A DNA stretch of 5,003 bases from B33-G16 sp046498285 (lineage in GTDB: Bacteria; Desulfobacterota; DSM-4660; Desulfatiglandales; B25-G16), in assembly GCA_046498285.1 (NCBI GenBank), contig JAWOBA010000269.1:1-5003 (forward strand). The letters are read 5' to 3'. Each line of letters starts with the position of its first letter. Position 1 is the stretch's first letter. Positions 1 to 5,003 of the stretch are shown in pieces. The position numbers were made by a program, and so were the translations under genes. The notes under the pieces are model-generated. The model saw nothing but the letters and a program-made list of their open reading frames with translations. It was not told the origin of the DNA and searched no databases.

Positions 1-195
1 AGCAAGGTTTTTCAGGCCGCAGTAGGTGGCTACTGCATAATCTGGGTTCAAATGCATATGAACGGAGGGATAATAATTAGTTCGTATTCGGTTTTCCCGG
101 TCACGATATCTTAGGTGAATCGATACAGATACATAGCTCTGAGATTTATCAGTGCTCTTTTGATATGCTTTTGTGTATTTTATTGTTAGCAAATT
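1..195 (-). other. open frame running off the left edge; possible partial gene
   Basis: On the - strand, in the same frame as the small peptide gene and directly after its TAA, there is no stop codon from base 195 to base 1 (65 codons). The translation is hydrophilic in its first two thirds and ends at the edge with MHLNPDYAVATYCGLKNLA. I recognise no family. Start options are poor: a TTG at 192-190 and an ATG at 57-55, neither with a Shine-Dalgarno sequence. A stretch this long without a stop arises by chance in a few percent of cases, so this may be nothing. If real, it would be the gene following the small peptide gene and probably co-transcribed, since I see no terminator between them. 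A 7-bp inverted repeat (19-25 with 30-36, GTGG loop) lies inside it and lacks a following T-run on either strand. Confidence 0.2.
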
Positions 196-375
196 TTAAC
201 TGTTGGTCCAAGCAGCACAAAGGCCGCCAACAGTAAAGGTACAGGTTCCCAAAAATCCTCCAGGTCCCTGGCCAGGGTCGTGAGTTTTACAAAACCAAAG
301 GACCTGTTCTTCTGGTTTTGACCTCGTTAGAACGATGAGTTCAGGCTTTTGCCATTGTTTTTTATCTTTTTCCAT
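196..375 (-). CDS. small Cys/Gly-rich peptide, RiPP precursor-like
   Basis: A 59-residue peptide read from ATG at 375-373; an in-frame TTG at 381-379 would add two residues (MK), but ATG is preferred. The frame is closed by a TGA at 423-421, so no longer form exists. Residues 1-26 are charged and leader-like, with W8-x-x-P11-x-L13 followed by an R-S-K-P-E-E segment at 18-23. From C29 onward the composition changes abruptly: seven glycines in 31 residues, cysteines at 29, 45 and 53, small hydrophobic residues, no Lys or Arg after K30, and the end AAWTNS. The W-x-x-P-x-L piece recalls the aromatic-x-x-P-x-L element by which lasso and related leaders bind RRE domains, but the Gly and Thr that follow in lasso leaders are absent. 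The TTGACG-17-TATATT promoter just upstream argues that it is expressed. There is no clear Shine-Dalgarno sequence. No signal peptide or membrane segment is evident. Alternatives are an unmodified small regulatory or toxin-like peptide. The precursor role is inferred from layout only. Confidence 0.6.
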   Translation of the reverse strand: MEKDKKQWQKPELIVLTRSKPEEQVLWFCKTHDPGQGPGGFLGTCTFTVGGLCAAWTNS

Positions 376-412
376 CTTCAACGTGTTTATACGAATATTC
401 TGCTTTTTTATG

Positions 413-441
413 AATATATTTCATTATTTTGCTGGCGTCAA
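413..441 (-). promoter_or_regulatory. sigma70-type promoter for the small peptide gene
   Basis: Read on the - strand, TTGACG (441-436) is followed by exactly 17 bases and TATATT (418-413). Each hexamer matches the consensus at five of six positions. Transcription would start near base 406, giving a leader of about 30 bases before the ATG at 375. That leader contains no good Shine-Dalgarno sequence. This is the best-matching promoter in the window and points straight into the small peptide gene. Confidence 0.65.
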
Positions 442-480
442 GTATGAGTTGCCCACTGCTCGATCAATCTGATTACTGGA

Positions 481-517
481 GGGTCCCTTCGAAAATGAAG
501 ATGATAGACCGGGACCC
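481..517. repeat. 7-bp inverted repeat GGGTCCC / GGGACCC
   Basis: GGGTCCC at 481-487 is the exact reverse complement of GGGACCC at 511-517, with a 23-base loop. It could form a GC-rich stem in RNA. There is no following T-run, so it is not a convincing terminator. Confidence 0.3.
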
Positions 518-519
518 GG

Positions 520-537
520 GATTCAATTTTCTGAATC
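520..537. repeat. small hairpin GATTCA-ATTTTC-TGAATC
   Basis: A perfect 6-bp inverted repeat with a 6-base loop, lying three bases after the GGGTCCC/GGGACCC pair. It contributes to a cluster of short dyad symmetries in this intergenic stretch. No T-run follows. Confidence 0.25.
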
Positions 538-617
538 AGGTTCAGGCTATGGATCCACCAATTCCGGGGAGTAAGCGCTTCGACCATGAAGCACAGTAGC
601 TTACCGATTACCTGTCG

Positions 618-631
618 GGATTAGCTAATCC
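618..631. repeat. perfect 14-bp palindrome GGATTAGCTAATCC
   Basis: Fourteen bases of uninterrupted dyad symmetry with no spacer. Gapless palindromes of this length are uncommon by chance and resemble binding sites of dimeric regulators. It lies about 180 bases upstream of the small peptide gene's -35 and about 310 bases upstream of the possible peptidase promoter, so it is not placed to block either directly. Function is unknown. Confidence 0.35.
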
Positions 632-927
632 AAGCCAGTATATTTTCACCGGCACAGGACCCTGCTCTCCGGACTGGAGACCGACTTACTACCATACTAT
701 TCTCGCTATTCCTGCACGCAGCCCACTTTTTCAGAAATAAAGTTAGGCCCCCAACATCATGAGTTGATTTTGGTTTTACACACAATGGCAACTTCCGTAT
801 GGTTAGAGCTCATATAAGAAGTTCTCATCAGAATCAGCCAACTTTCCCATTGACACACATATAGAAATTCCATAGACTTTGGCCCACAAAACCTGAATTC
901 GTATTATCTCTTGCGTTACTCAACTCG

Positions 928-947
928 ATCAGCTTTGCTGATATAAA
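928..947 (+). promoter_or_regulatory. possible extended -10 promoter overlapped by a hairpin, upstream of the M16C peptidase
   Basis: TGATATAAA at 939-947 fits an extended -10 element (TGn followed by TATAAA, five of six matches). The -35 position about 17 bases upstream (CTCAAC) is poor, as tolerated by extended -10 promoters. An inverted repeat, ATCAGC (928-933) with GCTGAT (937-942) around a TTT loop, overlaps the -10 and could be an operator or a coincidence. The start would fall near 954, giving a leader of about 40 bases. Confidence 0.3.
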
Positions 948-993
948 TGCTTTGCCCGTAGGCATAGTTCTTGAAAACTACTGAGAAAAATCT

Positions 994-3978
994 ATGAATA
1001 CATTAACAGACCCCCGTAATCCAGCCCTCAGGGAAGGCGATCAAATCAATGGCTATCGCATTTGCAGGATATCTCCGCTTGAGCTCATCAATTCCGTCTG
1101 CTACCAACTTGAACATGAAACAACGAAAGCACGACATGTTCATATCAGCACTGATGATAGGGAGAACACCTTCAGCGTTGCGTTTAAAACCGTACCGGAA
1201 GATTCGACCGGCGTTGCACACGTTTTAGAACATACGGTTCTGTCCGGTTCTCGATCATATCCTGTGCGGGATCCTTTCTTTTCCATGTTAAAGAGAAGTT
1301 TATCTACATTTATGAATGCATTTACCGCATCAGACTGGACCATGTATCCCTTCTCTACCCAGAACAAAAAAGATTTCTATAACTTACTTGATGTTTACCT
1401 GGATGCTGTGTTTTTTCCTAATCTGGATTTGCTTAGTTTCAAACAAGAAGGACATCGTCTGGAACTTGAGCATGATTCAGGTGAAGGAAATGCCTTTAAG
1501 TTGGGATACAAAGGTGTTGTTTACAATGAGATGAAAGGGGCTATGTCATCCCCGAGCGAGGTGCTTGCCAGATCTCTTTTAAAGTCTCTCTATCCATCTA
1601 CAACCTATCGGTTTAACTCAGGGGGAGATCCAGTGGTCATTCCTAAATTGACCCATGAACAGTTGAAGGCTTTTCACAGGCGGCACTACCATCCAAGTAA
1701 TGCCTACTTTTATACCTATGGCACTTTTCCCTTAAGTAGGCACCTTGATTTTATTCATGAAAAAATACTGCATCATTTTGGCCCCATTGATCCGCAGACC
1801 GATGTGCCTTCACAAGTGCGCTGGAAGGATCCTAAATACGAGACATATTATTATCCTGTTAGTAAAGATGAAGATTCTACGAAAAAATGTCAGGTGTGTG
1901 TGGCATGGCTGACAGCCGATATCAAGGATACATTTGAAGTCCTTATCCTTACCCTTTTGGAGCAAATCCTTCTGGGCAATTCCGCTTCCCCACTCCGTAA
2001 GGCCTTAATTGATTCACATTTAGGAACCACCTTGAGTGATGGTTCAGGCTTTGATCCAGATATTCGAGATACATTATTTGCAGTAGGATTAAAGGATGTG
2101 GAAGTATCTGATGCGGATACCATCGAGAGGATTATTTTCGATGTCCTGCAAAATCTGGCAAATGACGGAATCGATAAAAAACTTATTGATTCAGCCATTC
2201 ACCAACTTGAATTTCATCGCAAAGAAATAACCAACCAACCCTATCCATATGGGATTAAACTTCTTCTTACCTTTTCCGTTAGCTGGTTCCATGGAGGTGA
2301 TCCAATCAGAATACTTAATTTTGATGAGGACCTGGCTTGTTTGCAAGATATGCTATCCAAAGAACCGTTGTTTGAAAACCGGATTAAGACATATTTTCTG
2401 GAAAACACTCACAGGGTTCGCCTTACACTCATGCCTGATCAAGAAATGGAAATAAAGGAAGAAATGCGCGTTGCTAAAAAACTCGATGCAATACAACATG
2501 ATATGACTGAATCTGAACTTACATCAATCAGACAAGACAGCAATGCCCTGAAAAAACTTCAGGAAAGCGTGGAAGATATCTCGATTCTCCCTACTCTGGA
2601 ACGGAAAGATATTCCACCAGAGGTAACCAGTATTCATGAAACAGTTATGCCTGAAAAAATACCCGCTACCTGTTATCAAAAATCCACCTCGGGTATTTTT
2701 TATTTTTCAGCTGCAGCAGGAAGCGGCAACATTCCACAAAACCTGATTCCCCTGACGCCATTTTTTTGTCATGTATTCACAAAAATCGGGACAAGACATC
2801 GAGATTATACGGATCTAACACAGCTGATTGATGCCTATACCGGTGGAATTGGGCTTTCAGCTCAGGCCCGCAACAGATTTGACCATAAAGGTACATGTCT
2901 TCCCTTTGTGACATTCAATGCAAAATGCCTTACCCAGAATCAGGAAAGAATGTTTGAAATTATATCAGAATTGTTGTGTTCATTTGATTTTTCAGATCTT
3001 TCCCGTTTAAAGAGCCTGCTCCTCGAGTACCGGGCGGATATGGAAACCATGGTTATCCCCAATGGTCACCATTTGGCCATGTCACTTGCCTCCCGGAACT
3101 TTTCTACCACCATGGCGCTTGCTGAAACCTGGCACGGCATCCACCAGTTAAAGATGATAAAAGATTTGACCAGGAATATCACGGATGATCAACTGGAAAA
3201 ACTTTCAGCCGATCTAATGGTAATTGCCAGGACCATACTCACCCGCAGTAACGTTAAAATGGCATTAATCGGTGAAGAGCAGCCCCTTCAGGCAGCCATT
3301 CCTCTGGCGGCTTCAATTAAAGAAAGTCTTTCACCGGAGCATGTTGATGGATTTATATCACCACACATTCCAAAACATGACGGCATTCCCAAAGAGGGTT
3401 GGGCTACTGCCTCGGCAGTATCATTTGTGGCTCAAACCTTTCCGGTAGTACGTATGGAGCATAAGGATGCTCCGTCATTGGCAGTGATCAGTAAAATTCT
3501 CCGGTCCATGTATTTGCATCGTGAGATACGAGAAAAGGGCGGTGCCTATGGTGGTTTTGCTGTTTATAGTCCTGAAAGCGGGCTGTTCGGTTTCGGCTCG
3601 TACCGGGACCCGCATATTCTAGAGACCTTAAATGTGTATCAAGGGGTTGCAGCATTTATGAAGTCAGATGCTTATGGGGATAAAGATGTCGATGAGGCTA
3701 TTTTGCAGGTATGTTCGGAAATCGACAAGCCGAATCCACCTGGTCCGGCTGCCCGACAGGCTTTTTACCGAAAGATTATGTCTCTTTCTGATGAATCCCG
3801 AAGCCGATTTAAGCAGAGGCTTCTATCCTTGACCCGAACCCAGGTCAAAAAGTCGGCGGAAAAATATTTCCATCAGACAGAGTCCGGGCATGCCGTTGCC
3901 GTTATTTCAAGTGAGGAGAAATTGAAAGCAGCAAACGAACGAATCGGTGGGCCCCCTCTTACGGTGTATAGAATTTAG
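994..3978 (+). CDS. M16C family zinc metallopeptidase, presequence protease (PreP)-like
   Basis: A 994-residue peptidase of the insulinase superfamily, the usual length for single-chain PreP-type enzymes. These proteins enclose unfolded peptides, typically up to about 65 residues, in a chamber and cut them; bacterial members are taken as cytosolic peptide scavengers. The inverted zinc motif HVLEH is at residues 76-80 (H76 and H80 ligands, E79 the base), and the third ligand is E179 in YNEMKG. Then come the rest of the N-terminal half, a charged helical hinge (about 485-530) ending in the typical LPTLERKDIP at 532-541, the M16C-associated region (about 470-715) and the non-catalytic C-terminal half. 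R846 and Y852 in REKGGAYGG are the substrate-binding pair that completes the active site. There is no signal peptide or membrane segment. The start ATG has only a weak GAGA at 983-986, but the N-terminus (LREGDQINGYRI) is family-like. I see no frameshift and no missing key residue. No clear terminator follows. The family call is firm; the physiological substrate is unknown. Confidence 0.95.
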   Translation: MNTLTDPRNPALREGDQINGYRICRISPLELINSVCYQLEHETTKARHVHISTDDRENTFSVAFKTVPEDSTGVAHVLEHTVLSGSRSYPVRDPFFSMLKRSLSTFMNAFTASDWTMYPFSTQNKKDFYNLLDVYLDAVFFPNLDLLSFKQEGHRLELEHDSGEGNAFKLGYKGVVYNEMKGAMSSPSEVLARSLLKSLYPSTTYRFNSGGDPVVIPKLTHEQLKAFHRRHYHPSNAYFYTYGTFPLSRHLDFIHEKILHHFGPIDPQTDVPSQVRWKDPKYETYYYPVSKDEDSTKKCQVCVAWLTADIKDTFEVLILTLLEQILLGNSASPLRKALIDSHLGTTLSDGSGFDPDIRDTLFAVGLKDVEVSDADTIERIIFDVLQNLANDGIDKKLIDSAIHQLEFHRKEITNQPYPYGIKLLLTFSVSWFHGGDPIRILNFDEDLACLQDMLSKEPLFENRIKTYFLENTHRVRLTLMPDQEMEIKEEMRVAKKLDAIQHDMTESELTSIRQDSNALKKLQESVEDISILPTLERKDIPPEVTSIHETVMPEKIPATCYQKSTSGIFYFSAAAGSGNIPQNLIPLTPFFCHVFTKIGTRHRDYTDLTQLIDAYTGGIGLSAQARNRFDHKGTCLPFVTFNAKCLTQNQERMFEIISELLCSFDFSDLSRLKSLLLEYRADMETMVIPNGHHLAMSLASRNFSTTMALAETWHGIHQLKMIKDLTRNITDDQLEKLSADLMVIARTILTRSNVKMALIGEEQPLQAAIPLAASIKESLSPEHVDGFISPHIPKHDGIPKEGWATASAVSFVAQTFPVVRMEHKDAPSLAVISKILRSMYLHREIREKGGAYGGFAVYSPESGLFGFGSYRDPHILETLNVYQGVAAFMKSDAYGDKDVDEAILQVCSEIDKPNPPGPAARQAFYRKIMSLSDESRSRFKQRLLSLTRTQVKKSAEKYFHQTESGHAVAVISSEEKLKAANERIGGPPLTVYRI

Positions 3979-3998
3979 CCCGGATGTTTTGTATTTGT

Positions 3999-4010
3999 AA
4001 ACAGCTGTTT
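3999..4010. repeat. 12-bp palindrome AAACAGCTGTTT
   Basis: A perfect gapless palindrome 20 bases after the peptidase stop codon, followed by a pyrimidine-rich run (CCTTTCACTTTTT). As an RNA hairpin, the stem would be short and weak once a loop is allowed, so it is a poor intrinsic terminator. It could be a regulator site or chance. Confidence 0.2.
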
Positions 4011-4101
4011 CCTTTCACTTTTTATTGTCCAGATACCCTTTTGTGAATACATTGTCCTTGGATCTCATGCATTTGCCCAAAAAATTTTCAATGGAGATAT
4101 G

Positions 4102-4131
4102 TTGATTCTGGAAAAGCAAGTGTGCTAAAAT
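4102..4131 (+). promoter_or_regulatory. promoter for the cytidylate kinase-like gene
   Basis: TTGATT (4102-4107, four of six matches) is followed by 18 bases and TAAAAT (4126-4131, five of six), with a TG at 4123-4124 that makes an extended -10. The start would be near 4138, about 33 bases before the ATG. This supports independent transcription from the peptidase gene, whose stop lies 192 bases upstream of the ATG. Confidence 0.5.
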
Positions 4132-4155
4132 TATTTTTAAAGACAAATTCAAGGA

Positions 4156-4164
4156 TAAGGAGGG
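4156..4164 (+). promoter_or_regulatory. strong ribosome binding site
   Basis: TAAGGAGGG ends six bases before the ATG at 4171. It is a near-perfect Shine-Dalgarno sequence and fixes the start of the kinase-like gene. It contrasts with the weak sites of the other two genes. Confidence 0.85.
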
Positions 4165-4170
4165 TTTTTC

Positions 4171-4992
4171 ATGTCTTTAATCACCATCACGAGCGGTATT
4201 GGGAATGGGGCTATGGACATTGCCCAGCTAGTTTCCAATAAGCTCACACTGGATCTTTATGACGATCAGAGGCTTCAGCAGCATGCTGTTGACATAGGCA
4301 TATCATCTGAAGAGGTGAAAGGCATTGACCAAAAGGCCCCGGGGCTCTTTAACCGCATCCTGAGCCAAAAGCCCCAAGTCTATCTCCATCTGATGGAGGC
4401 ATTAATCTATGATGTTGCCCGTCAGGGCCATGGCATTATTCTTGGGCATGGTGCTCAATTCCTGCTCCGTGATTTTGGATGCGGCTTGCATGTACACATT
4501 TACTCTTCCGAGCCTTCACGCATCCAGCGCATTATGGATCAACAGGGTATAAGTCGGGGTGCAGCTGAAAAAATAATCCGCAAGAACGACAGTGAGCGCA
4601 AGGGTTTTCTCCAGTTTGCCTTCCAAATGGATTGGAATGATCCGTCTCTTTATGATCTTATCATTAACCGGGATAAATTGGGCGTGGATTCAGTTGCCCA
4701 GGTCATAATGGATATTGCGCAATCAGAGCAGATCAAGGCGTGCAGCCTAACAGCCATGTATACCATGGAACGACTATCCTTGTTGAAAAAGGTCCATGCC
4801 GCAATCCTGAAAAATCATATCAGCTCGCAAGAACTGCACATCGAGGTGCTTGAGAGAGGTGTGGTTCAGATTACTGGATCCATCAATCCCCTCGAGTCTG
4901 AAAGTGGTCTTCTTGAGGTTGTAAAAGGTGTTCCAGGCGTTTTAGAGGTCAGGTCAGATGTCGTTGTCCCGGAATTGTATGACATTGGATGA
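4171..4992 (+). CDS. cytidylate kinase-like protein with C-terminal BON domain
   Basis: A 273-residue cytosolic protein. Residues 1-185 match the 'cytidylate kinase-like' family (Cytidylate_kin2), relatives of CMP kinase with P-loop NTPase folds whose substrates are mostly untested. Visible landmarks are an N-terminal strand and glycine loop (ITITSGIGNGAMDIA, 4-18), LYDDQRL at 29-35, a strand ending in ILGHGAQFLL (90-99), a lid-like helix around 115-139, then DSERKGF (140-146) and the DWNDPSLYDLIINRDKLG segment (154-171). The glycine loop departs from the family's usual S-R-x-x-G-S-G-G pattern: the Ser-Arg is T-S and there is no Lys, so catalysis is uncertain. Residues about 200-268 fit a BON domain (helix, then IEVLERGVVQITGSI, a GVPGVLEVRSDVVV end), a fold usually linked to lipid, membrane or ligand binding. 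The start is fixed by the strong ribosome binding site. The gene has its own promoter. Its TGA overlaps an ATG (ATGA), suggesting a translationally coupled next gene. Family call good; biochemical role unknown. Confidence 0.85.
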   Translation: MSLITITSGIGNGAMDIAQLVSNKLTLDLYDDQRLQQHAVDIGISSEEVKGIDQKAPGLFNRILSQKPQVYLHLMEALIYDVARQGHGIILGHGAQFLLRDFGCGLHVHIYSSEPSRIQRIMDQQGISRGAAEKIIRKNDSERKGFLQFAFQMDWNDPSLYDLIINRDKLGVDSVAQVIMDIAQSEQIKACSLTAMYTMERLSLLKKVHAAILKNHISSQELHIEVLERGVVQITGSINPLESESGLLEVVKGVPGVLEVRSDVVVPELYDIG

Positions 4993-5003
4993 TGGTCAAC
5001 CCA
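4989..5003 (+). CDS. possible start of a downstream gene, cut by the window edge
   Basis: ATG at 4989-4991 overlaps the TGA of the kinase-like gene in the typical ATGA arrangement of translationally coupled genes; a second in-frame ATG follows at 4992. Only five codons (MMVNP) are visible, so no product can be named. No strong Shine-Dalgarno sequence precedes it, which is tolerable for a coupled start but leaves the call weak. Confidence 0.25.

Larger units (their letters stand above)
495..740 (+). pseudogene. possible decayed reading frame with one internal stop
   Basis: An ATG at 495-497, with GGAGG at 478-482 (12 bases upstream, longer than ideal), opens a frame of 34 codons ending in TAG at 597-599. 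The same frame then continues for 46 further codons to TAA at 738-740. The conceptual product is protein-like in composition, with few low-complexity stretches, for example LTDYLSGLANPSQYIF after the stop. I recognise no family and cannot exclude that this is random open sequence. If it was once coding, the likeliest reading is the fragment of a small gene or a mobile element inactivated by an amber mutation. Confidence 0.15.
442..938. other. intergenic DNA between divergent genes, no convincing gene
   Basis: This stretch separates the - strand small peptide gene from the + strand peptidase gene. Neither strand has a reading frame that I trust. The part from about 480 to 740 is richer in G+C than the flanks and contains a cluster of short inverted repeats (481-517, 520-537, 618-631, and TCTCC/GGAGA at 666-680) plus a + strand frame broken by one stop. 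The part from 740 to 938 is plain, AT-leaning sequence. I see no tRNA, CRISPR array or riboswitch that I can name. A remnant of a lost gene or mobile element, or an unrecognised structured RNA, would fit. Confidence 0.5.

Noticed and set aside
43..56. TGGGTTCAAATGC resembling a tRNA T-loop
   Set aside because: The flanking bases do not pair as a 5-bp T-stem and there is no acceptor stem or CCA end nearby.
64..69. GGAGGG on the + strand resembling a Shine-Dalgarno sequence
   Set aside because: No ATG, GTG or TTG lies at a suitable distance downstream, and the frames close quickly.
534..560. GGTTCAGGC followed by GGATCCACCA resembling a tRNA 3' end
   Set aside because: No complementary T-stem and no matching 5' acceptor strand upstream.
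597..599. In-frame TAG read as pyrrolysine, since some Desulfobacterota encode it
   Set aside because: No homology for the surrounding frame and no Pyl machinery in the window; a decayed or chance frame is simpler.
757..873. 38-residue - strand reading frame
   Set aside because: No ribosome binding site, no promoter, and a composition that resembles no protein I know; short enough to be chance.
911..947. TTGCGT as a -35 paired with TATAAA
   Set aside because: The spacing is 25 bases, too long for a sigma70 promoter; the extended -10 reading is preferred.
1003..2455. Reading frames of 68-102 codons on both strands within the peptidase gene
   Set aside because: They overlap a strongly supported coding gene in other frames and have no family resemblance or start signals of their own.
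3979..4040. Intrinsic terminator after the peptidase gene
   Set aside because: The only dyad (3999-4010) is AT-rich with a very short stem, and the following T-run is interrupted.

Overview
The window holds two complete, confidently recognised protein genes on the + strand, one small and more speculative gene on the - strand, and about 600 bases of unassigned DNA between the divergent transcription units. Base composition is moderate and AT-leaning. The pairing of a presequence-protease-like M16C peptidase with a 'cytidylate kinase-like' protein carrying a C-terminal BON domain fits a Desulfobacterota (deltaproteobacterial, sulfate-reducer-like) chromosome. That assignment is an impression from protein style, not a database result.

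Layout. Bases 1-195: no convincing gene, but the - strand stays open in one frame to the window edge. Bases 196-375 (-): a 59-residue peptide with a charged, leader-like N-terminal half and a Gly/Cys-rich C-terminal half, preceded by a very good sigma70-type promoter (413-441). It looks like a precursor of a ribosomally made, modified peptide (RiPP), but no modification gene is visible. Bases 382-993: intergenic DNA with the - strand promoter, several short inverted repeats, a perfect 14-bp palindrome, a possible decayed reading frame and a weak + strand promoter. Bases 994-3978 (+): a full-length M16C zinc metallopeptidase with all expected catalytic residues. Bases 3979-4170: a spacer with its own promoter and a strong ribosome binding site. 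Bases 4171-4992 (+): the cytidylate kinase-like/BON protein. Its stop codon overlaps a possible start of another gene that leaves the window.

The two large genes look housekeeping-like and appear to be transcribed separately. The peptidase degrades or trims peptides, while the role of the kinase-like protein is not known. The most interesting item is the small - strand peptide. A functional link to the divergently transcribed peptidase is possible, since M16 enzymes can process peptide leaders, but nothing beyond proximity supports it.
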